The notes under the pieces were generated by a model that did no database searches, was not told the DNA's origin, and worked only from the letters and a program-made list of their open reading frames with translations. This document shows, in pieces, positions 1-8,685 of a stretch of 64,000 nt of DNA. Numbering within the stretch: the stretch's first letter is position 1; the number at the start of each line of letters is the position of its first letter. The DNA comes from Gilvibacter sediminis (GTDB lineage Bacteria > Bacteroidota > Bacteroidia > Flavobacteriales > Flavobacteriaceae). The position numbers and the translations under genes are program-made. The DNA lies in NCBI RefSeq assembly GCF_028561565.1, contig NZ_JAQQTE010000019.1, positions 82,586 to 146,585 on the forward strand. Direction: 5' to 3'.

Positions 1-1
1 A

Positions 2-589
2 ATTTTGGCAAAGGTTGGAGCTAACTTTGATCTGCCAACAGTAACCGATATCCACGAGGTAGAAGATGCTGCAAAGGCCGCAGAATATGTAGACGTGCTT
101 CAAATCCCTGCCTTTTTGGTGCGCCAGACCGACTTGGTTGTGGCTGCTGCTAAAACGGGGAAAGTGGTCAATTTGAAAAAAGGGCAATTCATGAGCCCGG
201 AAAGCATGCAACACGCGGTGAGCAAAGTACTGGAAAGTGGAAACGACCAAGTGATGGTGACCGACCGCGGTACCATGTTTGGGTATCAAGATATGGTGGT
301 AGACTTTAGAGGAATCCCAACTATGAAGAACTTTGCCACTACGGTATTAGATGTAACACACAGCTTACAACAACCCAATCAGTCTAGCGGAGTAACGGGT
401 GGACGCCCAGAGATGATCGCAACCATTGCCCGTGCAGGAATTGCAGCAGGTGTTGACGGCTTATTCATTGAAACCCACTTTGACCCGGCAAACGCCAAGA
501 GTGATGGTGCCAATATGTTGGATCTTTCCCTATTGGAAAAGCTTTTGTCTGATCTTACCGCGATCCGCAAAACCATCAATCAGCTATAA
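2..589 (+). CDS. kdsA: 3-deoxy-8-phosphooctulonate (KDO-8-P) synthase, 5'-truncated by window edge
   Basis: Condenses phosphoenolpyruvate with arabinose-5-phosphate to KDO-8-phosphate for LPS inner core. About 195 C-terminal residues are visible; the family is usually about 270, so the first 75 or so lie outside the window and the TTG at base 5 is internal. The family signatures KKGQFMSP, DRGTMFGYQD, SSGVTGGRPEM and FIETHFDPANAKSDG are all present and in order. The stop overlaps the convergent DUF1801 gene by 10 bp. Identification is secure from the TIM-barrel motifs. Confidence 0.95.
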   Translation: MLAKVGANFDLPTVTDIHEVEDAAKAAEYVDVLQIPAFLVRQTDLVVAAAKTGKVVNLKKGQFMSPESMQHAVSKVLESGNDQVMVTDRGTMFGYQDMVVDFRGIPTMKNFATTVLDVTHSLQQPNQSSGVTGGRPEMIATIARAGIAAGVDGLFIETHFDPANAKSDGANMLDLSLLEKLLSDLTAIRKTINQL

Positions 590-939
590 AAACCACGATC
601 GCGAACGCTCAACGCATCTGCAATCACCTCTTCTAAAATTTGTTGCTCTATCGCTTCCAGTTCTTTGTAGCGTAAAGATTTCATGACCTTACGGCCTTGA
701 GTTTCTAAATGCTCCAAATGGACTGTTAGATGTGCAGCATGCCAAAATCCCAAATCTACATAACCCTTGGTCACGTTTAAATAACAAAAGGGTTTGTCAT
801 CGATATAAAAGAAAGGTATTCGGTACTTGTATTTGAGCACAGCATCTGGAGCCAAGCGTCTAACGGTTGCCTCTAAATGCAAGAGTATGCTTTTAAAAGG
901 CTCTGGTTGCTCTAAAATATAAGACTCTGCAGGATTCAA
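580..939 (-). CDS. DUF1801 (YdhG-like) domain protein
   Basis: A 119-residue cytoplasmic protein resembling the DUF1801/YdhG family, small alpha-beta proteins without a firmly assigned reaction. The family look comes from an early helix pair, then LKYKYRIPFFYIDDKPFCYL and GYVDLGFWHAAHL. The only plausible start in frame is TTG at 939, because an upstream stop closes the frame at 955-957 and no ATG lies between. It converges on kdsA, with stops overlapping. No function is inferred. Confidence 0.75.
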   Translation of the reverse strand: MNPAESYILEQPEPFKSILLHLEATVRRLAPDAVLKYKYRIPFFYIDDKPFCYLNVTKGYVDLGFWHAAHLTVHLEHLETQGRKVMKSLRYKELEAIEQQILEEVIADALSVRDRGFYS

Positions 940-975
940 GATATTTTGTAACTTTTAAGTGATTTAAAGATACAA

Positions 976-1941
976 ATGCGCACCTTAATTGCTTTGCTTT
1001 TTTTCAGTCTGACGGCCTTGGGGCAACAAAACCCTGAGATTCAAACCGTCTTGGCCACTTATCCCACGGAATTTGAAACCGTAAACGATCTAGCTAAAAA
1101 GATCGCGTATGACTTTAAAACTGATGAAGATCGCGTGGAGGCCATTTACAGTTGGATAACCGCCAATATCCGCTATGACTACAATCAGATCTTCCAACAA
1201 AAGCCCAAGAACGTTTGGATTCGCTATCGCAGTGAAGAGGAAAAAAAGCGCAAAGAGCAGCAAGCCTTAGACACACGTCTCAATGAGATCTTGCGTGTAA
1301 AACACACCTTGTGCTACGGGTACAGCAATTTATTCAAGCGGCTCTGTGAACTGATGGACTTAAAGGCTGTTACCATAAACGGTTACACAAAAAGAACGGT
1401 TGCCGTTATTGGTGAGACTACAGCCTTTAAAAATCATTCCTGGAACGCAGTTTACTTAAATGGACAGTGGCAACTCTTTGATTTGACCTGGGCTGCAGGT
1501 TATACAGATGTAATCCAAGACCGTTGGCTTCGTGAACGCAATGATTATTACTATAAAACTGATCCACAACAACTCATCAGCACCCACTTACCTGCAGATC
1601 CCAACTGGCAACTCTTGCAACGACCCATGAGTGATGAAGCCTTTTTTGAAGAACCTATTTACTATCCGAGTTATTACAAGGATCGTTTTGTATTAAGCGC
1701 TCAAGAGGATGGAATCTTAACTGCTGATGGAAGAAAGGTCAGTATTAGTTTTTCAAGTATTCCACAAGGGCGAACACTTTTCTACGCTGTGGATGGAAAA
1801 CGAGAGATCGTTGAAGTAGATCGGATAAAACAAACGGCAGATGGCCAATACCGCGTGGATATTTTTGGTCTAAAAAAAGATGCCCGTCAATTGACTCTAT
1901 ACAGTAATCTACGTCCTGCCCTAGATTTTAAACTCCTCTAA
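976..1941 (+). CDS. Secreted transglutaminase-like domain protein
   Basis: A 321-residue exported protein: residues 1-16 form a short signal peptide ending at a LGQQ-type cleavage site. The central part is a transglutaminase-like (papain-fold) domain with the catalytic Cys in HTLCYGYSNLFKRLC (about residue 113), the His in FKNHSWNAVYL (about 155) and the Asp in LFDLTWAAGY (about 169). The C-terminal 100 residues look like a beta-rich domain. Proteins of this class act as peptidases or amide hydrolases in the bacterial envelope; the substrate is unknown. A single-gene unit between convergent neighbours. Confidence 0.85.
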   Translation: MRTLIALLFFSLTALGQQNPEIQTVLATYPTEFETVNDLAKKIAYDFKTDEDRVEAIYSWITANIRYDYNQIFQQKPKNVWIRYRSEEEKKRKEQQALDTRLNEILRVKHTLCYGYSNLFKRLCELMDLKAVTINGYTKRTVAVIGETTAFKNHSWNAVYLNGQWQLFDLTWAAGYTDVIQDRWLRERNDYYYKTDPQQLISTHLPADPNWQLLQRPMSDEAFFEEPIYYPSYYKDRFVLSAQEDGILTADGRKVSISFSSIPQGRTLFYAVDGKREIVEVDRIKQTADGQYRVDIFGLKKDARQLTLYSNLRPALDFKLL

Positions 1942-1952
1942 ATCAAATAAAA

Positions 1953-1982
1953 AAAAGGGCATTGCCTAAGCATCACCCTTTT
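1953..1982. terminator. Probable bidirectional terminator
   Basis: AAAAGGG (1953-1959) is complementary to CCCTTTT (1976-1982), flanked by A and T runs. It sits between the convergent transglutaminase-like and (6-4)-photolyase-like genes. The stem is short, so confidence is modest. The rest of the gap to 2123 shows nothing else recognisable. Confidence 0.45.
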
Positions 1983-2123
1983 AATAGAATCCTGATTTTA
2001 TCAACTCCCCAATTGAAAAAATCTATGATGTAAAGTTGACGATTTCTCAGGGGGAGCACAAAAGGAATTTCCCCCTTTTTGATACAGGGTTTTTCCTATT
2101 TTTTGGTAAGGTCGGGCCGTAAT

Positions 2124-3611
2124 CTAAGCTTTTTCTAAGGTTTCAAAGTACTCCTGAGCCCGACTGATCAATCCACTGCGCTTGTCTGCATCCCATTTAT
2201 CAAAGGTGCCTAAAAGCATCGCCAAGCGCGGGTTTGAACTAAAAAAGTCGCGTTGCTTGTCCATAAAATGCCAGAAGAGTGCATCCCAAGTTTCTTGCCA
2301 ATCGCCTTTGGAATAATTGCTCATTTTTAGAATATAATTGCTGCTGCTTATGTAGGGCTTGGTAGCAAAAAAGCCGCCGTCAGCAAATTGACTCATCCCA
2401 TAAACATTAGGCACCATAACCCAATCATAGGCGTCAATAAATAATTCCATAAACCATTTGTAGACCTCCTTAGGGTCAAATTCACAGAGCAACATAAAAT
2501 TACCTAAGACCATCAGGCGTTCTATGTGGTGACAATAACCAGTTTTTAGCACCTTCTTGATGGTGTCATCAATAGGCGGAATTCCGGTTTCTCCCGTGTA
2601 AAAGGCGTTTGGGATCTTTCGGTCAAAGTCCCAGAAGTTCTCGGTACGCATCGGCACACCTTTAGCCACATACATCCCGCGGATAAACTCGCGCCAACCC
2701 ATGATCTGTCTAACAAAACCTTCTAAACTCTGGATCTCAATACCGTTTTCCTCAGCGAAACTCAGACTACGATCCAATACGTACTGCGGAGTTAACAGAC
2801 CGACATTCATCATAGGAGTCAAAATGGAATGATGCAGATAGATCTCCTCTTTTACAATAGCGTCCTCATAAGGTCCAAAGCCTGCGAAACGCTGCTCTAA
2901 AAACTGTTCAAACCAATCCTTTGCCGTTTGGAAATCCGTGGCATACAAAGGCGAATCGCTGACCGTTCCATAATTATCCGCAAAGTGCTTCTCCACATAG
3001 TCCAAGGCTTCTTTATAGGCATCCGTTGGATCTGGAAATTGAATAGGCGGTGGCGTTTTGCCCTTGGGATATTTTTTTCGATTGTCAACATCATAGGTCC
3101 ATTTGCCGCCTTGGGGTTGGTCTTTTCCGGTGATCAAGATATCACGAGACTTTCGTTGATCCTTATAAAATGTAGTTTGATGAAACTTCTTCTTATCCTT
3201 CCTAAAAAATCCGGAAAGGTCTTCTCTGCTGTTCAAGAACATAGGAGAATCATAAACCTGCAATTCAAGTGCTGCAGCATCTACAGCCTCATTCAACCAT
3301 TTATCCAAATAGAAATCCACCGGATCTGCCAAATGAAGTTCGGTATACCCCTGCTCTTTTAACTGAGCAATGAGCTTTTTTAAGGGGGCGTGATCTTCAT
3401 GGAATTCCACATAAGTAACGTTAAAGCCTTCGTCATTCAAAAATTCAGCATAGGTTTTCATGCTGGCACGGTGATAAACCAACTTCTGTTTGTGAAAGTT
3501 TTGATAAGTGAACAGCAAGGGTGACTCCACCAAAACTACATCACGACCCTCAGCCAAAGCTGGGTGCTGTTCAAACAATTGATGGGGAAAAACTAAACTT
3601 ACTGCACTCAT
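2124..3611 (-). CDS. Photolyase/cryptochrome of the FeS-BCP ((6-4) photolyase) family lacking the Fe-S cysteines
   Basis: A 495-residue flavoprotein-family protein with the photolyase-related N-terminal alpha/beta domain (about 1-135) and the FAD-binding helical domain (about 200-495). Conserved blocks of the prokaryotic (6-4) photolyase/FeS-BCP family are visible: [25 protein letters not shown] with the His-His pair at 361-362, and [15 protein letters not shown]. Family members usually bind a 4Fe-4S cluster through four cysteines. Here the whole protein has only Cys360 and Cys376, and the usual CxxC region after the ATKPY block reads NYSKGDW. It is the last gene of the nine-gene photolyase operon; its ATG overlaps the DUF2256 stop (ATGA). 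It may repair (6-4) photoproducts or act as a sensor without a cluster. Confidence 0.9.
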   Translation of the reverse strand: MSAVSLVFPHQLFEQHPALAEGRDVVLVESPLLFTYQNFHKQKLVYHRASMKTYAEFLNDEGFNVTYVEFHEDHAPLKKLIAQLKEQGYTELHLADPVDFYLDKWLNEAVDAAALELQVYDSPMFLNSREDLSGFFRKDKKKFHQTTFYKDQRKSRDILITGKDQPQGGKWTYDVDNRKKYPKGKTPPPIQFPDPTDAYKEALDYVEKHFADNYGTVSDSPLYATDFQTAKDWFEQFLEQRFAGFGPYEDAIVKEEIYLHHSILTPMMNVGLLTPQYVLDRSLSFAEENGIEIQSLEGFVRQIMGWREFIRGMYVAKGVPMRTENFWDFDRKIPNAFYTGETGIPPIDDTIKKVLKTGYCHHIERLMVLGNFMLLCEFDPKEVYKWFMELFIDAYDWVMVPNVYGMSQFADGGFFATKPYISSSNYILKMSNYSKGDWQETWDALFWHFMDKQRDFFSSNPRLAMLLGTFDKWDADKRSGLISRAQEYFETLEKA

Positions 3612-3745
3612 GAATTCTTGTTTTTATTACCGCTGCAACGCTTACTGCAATACTTTACCTGCTCCCAGTCTCGCTCCCATTTTTTTCTCCAAGTGAAAGG
3701 GCGACCGCAGGTAAGGCAGATCTTTGTAGGCAGTGGTTTTCGCAT
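3608..3745 (-). CDS. DUF2256 family small zinc-ribbon-like protein
   Basis: A 45-residue protein with two cysteine pairs, [20 protein letters not shown] followed by KYCSKRC, the pattern of DUF2256. Its ATG lies directly against the flavin reductase stop, and its own TGA overlaps the next ATG as ATGA, so it appears translationally coupled to the photolyase-like gene. DUF2256 genes are commonly found next to photolyase/cryptochrome genes, which fits this location. The four Cys suggest a single zinc site; function unknown. Confidence 0.88.
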   Translation of the reverse strand: MRKPLPTKICLTCGRPFTWRKKWERDWEQVKYCSKRCSGNKNKNS

Positions 3746-4393
3746 TTATTGGTTCTCTTTAAAATTGGGCAGGTCTTCTACTCGGGCATAGGGATAATCA
3801 CCCACCTCAGTCATTTTGTAATAGGTGTTCAAGCCAGAAATACCCGCTATTTCCAACTTTTCTAGATTCAACTTCCCGTTCGCTTCATCTACCCAATCAG
3901 GAACTTCAATAAGTTCTATTTGGCCAATGACAAACAAGGTCCCGTTTTGAGGAATAGCAATCTCATTGACCTTTTTTAGACCGATCTTTACTGGAGCCTC
4001 CTTTACAAAAGGCGCCGGAAAATCTCCGAGATATTCTGGCGTGAATCCGCAGCGCTCAAACTCGCTCTCCCCTTCATCAAACTTAGCAGAGGTATAATGC
4101 GCTTGCTCTGTATGAGCAGCCGGAACATGATTGATGGTGTAATAGCCGCTCTGCTCAAGATTGTTATAGGTATCTCGTCTAAACTCAAAATGTGGGCGCA
4201 GTACAAAACCTAAAAAAGGTGGATTGCTTCCTAAATGCACTACAGAACTAAAGATCGCCAGATTTTCATGGCCATCTTTGCTCACGGTACCAATGAGATT
4301 CGCAGGCTTTACGCCCGTGATGGAATTGATCAAATGCAAACGCTTAATGCGATCCATTTCTGCAATATCGTTATGGGTGTATTGTGTTTTCAT
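3746..4393 (-). CDS. Flavin reductase family protein (FMN-binding split barrel)
   Basis: A 215-residue protein of the flavin-reductase-like FMN-binding split-barrel family. Visible family features are the early strand [28 protein letters not shown] (residues about 32-59), [17 protein letters not shown] and the YTINHVPA segment. Such proteins reduce or bind flavin. Within this operon of flavoproteins it could supply reduced flavin or have a separate redox role; that is inference. Its ATG overlaps the stop of the upstream photolyase gene (ATGA). Confidence 0.88.
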   Translation of the reverse strand: MKTQYTHNDIAEMDRIKRLHLINSITGVKPANLIGTVSKDGHENLAIFSSVVHLGSNPPFLGFVLRPHFEFRRDTYNNLEQSGYYTINHVPAAHTEQAHYTSAKFDEGESEFERCGFTPEYLGDFPAPFVKEAPVKIGLKKVNEIAIPQNGTLFVIGQIELIEVPDWVDEANGKLNLEKLEIAGISGLNTYYKMTEVGDYPYARVEDLPNFKENQ

Positions 4394-5850
4394 TTGCTGC
4401 GTCGGGTATGTGTTTTTAAAATTCGTTGTTTTTCTTTTTGTACCTGCGGATGTTTTCTGTGCCCGTAGATACGTTCTCGAGCAGCCTTTCCAGAGGCTTC
4501 CAAATCCACCAAAGGATGCGGGTAATCCACGCCCAATTCAAAATTCATGAATTGTTGCTCCATGGGAGTTAAGGTCCAGGGTTGGTGAATATGTGTTACT
4601 GGGAGATCTCGCAATTCCGGCACCCATTGTTTAACGAATTCTCCCTCGGGATCGTGATCCAAACCTTGCTTAACAGGGTTATACATGCGGATGGTATTCA
4701 CTCCAGTAGTCCCTGCCTGCATTTGAAACTGCGGATAGTGGATCCCAGGCTCATAGTCTAAAAACAGCTGAGCCAAATGATAGACCCCATCGCGCCAATC
4801 TTGCCCCAAATGATGGCAGAAAAAGGATACCAGCATGGCGCGCATCCTAAAGTTGATCCAACCCGTAGCCTGCAAACATCGCATATTGGCATCAACCATG
4901 GGGTAGCCAGTTTGCCCAGTCTTCCAAGCTTTTATAAAGGCCTCATTGCGCTGCCAATCCATATGCTCATAGCCACGGTTAATACAAAGGATCTCGTACT
5001 CACATTCCACTTCAAACTTCTGAATAAAATGCGAACGCCATTTCACTCGGGTTAAAAAACCATTGAACGCTCTTTTGTGATTGGGCGCATTGGGATGATT
5101 CTTTACAAACTGAAAAACCTGTTTTACAGAAAGACAACCCCAGGCCAAATAAGGAGAAATTCTTCCACAGCTATAACGACTGCCTAAAGGTTTGGAGATC
5201 TGTCGCATATAATTGCGCCCGCGCTCCTCACAAAAACTCTTCAAATACTTCCATCCCATGGATTCTCCGGGAGCCTGATATTCGCTGGGATACGCTGACC
5301 AAACTTGCGCTAAAGTTTCCGGAATGGAAAATTCATGCTGCCAGTCTACTGAAAGGTTCGGATCATAGGTATTATGCGTCAAGGGCGAATGCATCTTGAC
5401 ATACCACTGCTTGTCCCAACCATCTCTGTTTTGAATACCTCGCAAAACACCCTCTCGCTGAAACTCCTGCCACTCAATATTGTGATCAATGCACAGCTGA
5501 GCCACTTCTTTATCACGATCCCAGGTGAGTTGCACGCCGCTCTCTCGATAACTAAAAAGCTGCTTGATCTCATAAGGTTCCAAGAGCTCACTCAATACAA
5601 GGACGGCATCCGCATAACAAATAGAAAGTGCTCTTTGCTGCTTGGCAAATGTTTTTCTCAAATCTTCCAAAGAACCTAACACAAACTGATTGTGCCTCAA
5701 GCTCCATTCCGGATGCTTCAATAAAGTCGGCTCAAAGAGATAGAGAATTATATACGGCAAACCCGCTGCTTCCGCGGCGGCTAGCGGTTCGTGATCCTGC
5801 GAGCGCAGGTCCCGTTTTAACCAAACAATATTGATTGGGGTTCTACTCAA
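4390..5850 (-). CDS. Deoxyribodipyrimidine photolyase / cryptochrome, class-I type
   Basis: A two-domain light-dependent DNA-repair flavoprotein of 486 residues when started at the TTG at 5850, which overlaps the upstream stop as TTGA. The longer open frame runs into the preceding gene and is unlikely. The N-terminal antenna domain begins [18 protein letters not shown]. The FAD domain holds [46 protein letters not shown] (about 314-331) and [20 protein letters not shown]. Most likely a CPD photolyase, though cryptochrome activity cannot be excluded from sequence. It is one of three photolyase-family genes in the operon. Confidence 0.9.
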   Translation of the reverse strand: MSRTPINIVWLKRDLRSQDHEPLAAAEAAGLPYIILYLFEPTLLKHPEWSLRHNQFVLGSLEDLRKTFAKQQRALSICYADAVLVLSELLEPYEIKQLFSYRESGVQLTWDRDKEVAQLCIDHNIEWQEFQREGVLRGIQNRDGWDKQWYVKMHSPLTHNTYDPNLSVDWQHEFSIPETLAQVWSAYPSEYQAPGESMGWKYLKSFCEERGRNYMRQISKPLGSRYSCGRISPYLAWGCLSVKQVFQFVKNHPNAPNHKRAFNGFLTRVKWRSHFIQKFEVECEYEILCINRGYEHMDWQRNEAFIKAWKTGQTGYPMVDANMRCLQATGWINFRMRAMLVSFFCHHLGQDWRDGVYHLAQLFLDYEPGIHYPQFQMQAGTTGVNTIRMYNPVKQGLDHDPEGEFVKQWVPELRDLPVTHIHQPWTLTPMEQQFMNFELGVDYPHPLVDLEASGKAARERIYGHRKHPQVQKEKQRILKTHTRRSK

Positions 5851-6983
5851 AAGCGCAACTCTTTTTCCGCTTTTTTCCAAAAAGCAAAGAAAGAGCGGTG
5901 GGTTCCTTGTACGCTGGTCATCCAATCACGTGCGTGCTCGGTGCCGCGATAGTCCGTATTTAATGGATGTTCTTTAAAGTGGATCTTAGAGCTACTCAGC
6001 TCGGCCTCAAGAGCTTTGAAACTGCCCACATAGTGCTGAATATTCGGAATGTTCTTGCTTAAAGCCACAGCAAAATCGATTGCTTTTTGACCCACGGGGT
6101 ACCGATCAAATACTTCCGGTTCCCAAAGCATGATGCGGTTCATATCCTGATCATCCAACCAATGCGGATCTAAATTGTAGTAATTGTAAACTGCGGTAGG
6201 CAAGGATTCATCAATCTGCAAAGCAGTAGGCTCTGGTAAAGGAGTTTCTTGATTCCAATCACTATTTTCCGAAAGTTCCTCAGGAACATCGAGCTCCGCA
6301 AGAGCCTCATAAGTAACATCCAGAAAAGTTCCCTTTTGTTTGCTAAAGGTGTATTTGTTTACGTTGTCCTGATTGGCGATGTATTTTTTTCCAGCATTGC
6401 TGCCAGCAACCCACTGCCAACTTAAAGCGTTGCTCGCCCAATCACCATCCAACAGATGATAATACATCCAACGGGCTGGCTGCTTCCAATGGGCTCCCCC
6501 TTGATTGCAAGCTATGGCTGCAGTATACATGCGAATGTGATTGTGCATATAACCCGTATCGTACATCTGCGCAATGGCACGGTCAATTGCTTCTATTCCA
6601 GTCTCGGCTTTATCAACGGCCAAAACCATTTGATAGTGCTTTACATCGGGTTGTGCGCGTTTGAAATCTTGATTGATCGCATCACCTTGATCTTTCCAAA
6701 GGGTTTGCCAATAATCTCTCCACGCCAACTCTTGAACAAACTTCTCGATCTCGTATTTCTTATACCCTTCGGACTTTAAAAAGTCTAAAACGAACTTGGT
6801 AGATATCACCCCACGAGAAATATAGGGTGACAGATAGGTCACATCTCCATTGATGAAATTGCGAGTTTTGGCATAGCGTTTTGGGCGAATGGCCTCCACA
6901 CGCTTCTGAATAGCATCAAAATCTGTTGGGAAATCTAGCGCTTGCTGATCTTGTTTCCTGTTATTTGTCGTTGTCGGCTGCAT
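5847..6983 (-). CDS. Antenna-less photolyase-like FAD-binding protein
   Basis: 378 residues from the ATG at 6983. The longer frame to 7058 would extend further into the TIGR03643 gene and adds only a polar stretch. The protein begins almost directly with the photolyase helical FAD domain: [17 protein letters not shown] (about 45-61), [51 protein letters not shown]. The usual N-terminal alpha/beta domain that binds the antenna chromophore is missing. The first 49 bp overlap the upstream gene. FAD binding is likely from the motifs; whether it repairs DNA is open. Confidence 0.88.
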   Translation of the reverse strand: MQPTTTNNRKQDQQALDFPTDFDAIQKRVEAIRPKRYAKTRNFINGDVTYLSPYISRGVISTKFVLDFLKSEGYKKYEIEKFVQELAWRDYWQTLWKDQGDAINQDFKRAQPDVKHYQMVLAVDKAETGIEAIDRAIAQMYDTGYMHNHIRMYTAAIACNQGGAHWKQPARWMYYHLLDGDWASNALSWQWVAGSNAGKKYIANQDNVNKYTFSKQKGTFLDVTYEALAELDVPEELSENSDWNQETPLPEPTALQIDESLPTAVYNYYNLDPHWLDDQDMNRIMLWEPEVFDRYPVGQKAIDFAVALSKNIPNIQHYVGSFKALEAELSSSKIHFKEHPLNTDYRGTEHARDWMTSVQGTHRSFFAFWKKAEKELRF

Positions 6984-7210
6984 TTGAATCGGTCTATTTC
7001 TGGATTGCGTTTTTTGAGGTGTTTTTGACTTACGCCACTGTTGACACGCTTGCGCCAACGGTTAAAGCTGGAGCGTTTGAGTTCGCGGCGCATGAGTTTG
7101 ATCACCTCCTTTTCTGGAAGTCCAAACTGCGCTTCTATAGCTTCAAAGGGAGTTCTGTCCTCCCAGGCCATTTCAATGATTCGATCTATTGCTCTTTCGT
7201 CTAAACTCAT
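6935..7210 (-). CDS. TIGR03643 / DUF2805 family small protein
   Basis: A 91-residue protein. Residues 1-68 match the TIGR03643-type pattern (IDRIIEMAWEDRTPFEAI, QFGLPEKEVIKLMR, FNRWRKRV), a predicted helix-turn-helix-like fold. A basic tail of about 23 residues ([20 protein letters not shown]) is encoded where the gene overlaps the start of the antenna-less photolyase-like gene. Family members are often found with photolyases. Its ATG overlaps the SRPBCC stop (ATGA). DNA binding is possible but not shown. Confidence 0.8.
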   Translation of the reverse strand: MSLDERAIDRIIEMAWEDRTPFEAIEAQFGLPEKEVIKLMRRELKRSSFNRWRKRVNSGVSQKHLKKRNPEIDRFKCSRQRQITGNKISKR

Positions 7211-7674
7211 TTGAATGTTCCAAAACGTTTATTGACAGCTTCTACTCGGTAATCGAAGATCTCCTCCAACTTTTTACGGATCACCAGACTGTTCATAATC
7301 GAACCCAAAACACCTAAAGGTGGCTGATACGAAACAATATCGCTCATCAAAACTCCACCTTCAATGGGCTCAATAAAATGCTGATGATGCCAGATCTTAT
7401 AGGGTCCTACACGCTGCTCATCAATAAAGTAGGACTTGTCATTGACCTGCGTGATCTCCGTCACCCACGTCATGGGAATCCCCATCAAAGGCTTCACGAT
7501 ATAACTGATGATCATTCCTGGGTACATCTTCTCAGGAAGTTCCCCTGAGGTGATCTCAAAGCCCATATGGTCTGGGGTGATCTCCTGCAGATTGGCTGGT
7601 GAGGAAATAAAATCCCAGACCTCGTCAATAGAAGCCGGTATCTTTTGACTGCGTTTAAATTGGTAAAAGCCCAT
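7207..7674 (-). CDS. SRPBCC family (START/polyketide-cyclase fold) protein
   Basis: A 155-residue soluble protein starting GFYQFKRSQKIPASIDEVWDF, the usual beginning of an SRPBCC helix-grip fold with a hydrophobic ligand cavity. WHHQHFIEPIEGGVLMSDIV and the C-terminal helix fit the family. These proteins bind lipids, pigments or other hydrophobic ligands; the ligand here is unknown. Its ATG shares one base with the previous stop (TAATG), so it is translationally coupled inside the photolyase operon. Confidence 0.85.
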   Translation of the reverse strand: MGFYQFKRSQKIPASIDEVWDFISSPANLQEITPDHMGFEITSGELPEKMYPGMIISYIVKPLMGIPMTWVTEITQVNDKSYFIDEQRVGPYKIWHHQHFIEPIEGGVLMSDIVSYQPPLGVLGSIMNSLVIRKKLEEIFDYRVEAVNKRFGTFK

Positions 7675-7847
7675 TAGCTGGCATTCTGTATGGCATCAAT
7701 CTTTTTGTTGATCTCTTCTGCCTTGGCATACATTTCATCGCTAGCCTTTCTGTTTGAGGTCGATAGGCGCTGCGCATCGGCCATGGCTTTGGCATAAGCT
7801 TCACTGAGCTTTTCCAATTCTGATTTCTTTTTGAATAGTCCGAACAT
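7674..7847 (-). CDS. Lacal_2735-type small coiled protein
   Basis: A 57-residue protein beginning MFGLFKKKSELEKLSEAYAK and containing LSTSNRKASDEMYAKAEEI. This resembles the small flavobacterial family that annotation pipelines call Lacal_2735. It is highly charged, almost entirely helical by eye, and has no membrane segment. It starts 3 bp after the SDR stop and overlaps the next ATG by one base. No function is known to me; its place suggests an accessory of the photolyase operon. Confidence 0.75.
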   Translation of the reverse strand: MFGLFKKKSELEKLSEAYAKAMADAQRLSTSNRKASDEMYAKAEEINKKIDAIQNAS

Positions 7848-7850
7848 GGT

Positions 7851-8543
7851 TTAAACTTTTAAGGTGGAGATTCCGCCATCTACCTGAAGCACTTGACCAG
7901 TGATCCAGCTGGAAGAATCGTTGAGTAAAAATGAAGCAGCATTGGCAATGTCCTCTGGTTCGCCAATTTTTTGCAGCGGATGTCTCTTAGCATTGGCTGC
8001 CTTTTTCTCATCGGAATTAAGCAAACGAGAGGCCAAAGGCGTATCCGTAATAGACGGTGCAATGGCATTCACACGCACTGTTGGAGCTAGTTCTGCGGCC
8101 AAAGCACGCGTTAAGCCCTCAATAGCTCCTTTAGACATGGACACTTGAGTGTGGAAATTAAAACCGGACTGAACAGCCACTGTTGAAAACATCACGACTG
8201 AACCATTCCCATTCTTCAGCGGTTCCAAAGCGTGTTGAATGGCGCGAACCGCTCCTCCAACTTGTAGATCAAAATCCGCTTGAATATTGGTTTTCTTGAG
8301 TCGCTTAAAGGGCAAGAGGTTAATGGCTCCCGGACAATAGGCCAGACCATCAATAGCCTCAGGTAGTTCCGGTAAACTAGCCTGCTCATCAGTTACATCC
8401 AATTGATGAAACTCTACATTATTGATGGACTCTGGAGTGGTCGTGTTATAGGTAGCAATCACCTTATTGCCTTGCTCACTGAGCATTTTTACAAGGGCTG
8501 CCCCGATTCCACTAGTACCTCCGATAACTAAGAATGTCTTCAT
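7851..8543 (-). CDS. SDR-family protein lacking the catalytic tyrosine
   Basis: First gene of the photolyase operon, 230 residues from the ATG at 8543. The seven extra in-frame residues upstream would begin inside the promoter palindrome. Rossmann motif GGTSGIG is at 8-14, the usual catalytic Ser is Ser120 in VMFSTVAVQ, and Lys138 is in VSMSKGAIEG. The YxxxK tyrosine position is Val134, so the standard Ser-Tyr-Lys catalysis cannot operate. It may bind NAD(P)(H) without turnover, or use other chemistry. C-terminal ITGQVLQVDGG is typical of SDRs. Confidence 0.88.
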   Translation of the reverse strand: MKTFLVIGGTSGIGAALVKMLSEQGNKVIATYNTTTPESINNVEFHQLDVTDEQASLPELPEAIDGLAYCPGAINLLPFKRLKKTNIQADFDLQVGGAVRAIQHALEPLKNGNGSVVMFSTVAVQSGFNFHTQVSMSKGAIEGLTRALAAELAPTVRVNAIAPSITDTPLASRLLNSDEKKAANAKRHPLQKIGEPEDIANAASFLLNDSSSWITGQVLQVDGGISTLKV

Positions 8544-8551
8544 TTCAAATT

Positions 8552-8569
8552 TTTGTTTAAACAAAGTTA
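8552..8569 (-). promoter_or_regulatory. Photolyase-operon promoter with 14-bp palindrome
   Basis: On the minus strand TAACTTTG (8562-8569) fits the Bacteroidetes -7 box TAnnTTTG. The perfect palindrome TTTGTTTAAACAAA (8552-8565) overlaps the downstream half of that box and the expected transcription start, ending 8 bp before the SDR ATG. The position is that of a repressor or MerR-type operator. No good -33 TTG is evident at the usual spacing. Confidence 0.55.
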
Positions 8570-8685
8570 GTATTTATTAAACAAAACATACTTAAAGAAA
8601 TGATAATTCCTCTCAATAGGTACATAGAGTTCGTTCCATCCCGATGAATTGACTATTTTTAGAGGACTAAATCAAAACATTCATC

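Noticed and set aside
5851-5925. N-terminal extension of the class-I-type photolyase frame
   Set aside because: It lies inside the preceding gene, and the photolyase fold begins directly after the TTG at 5850.
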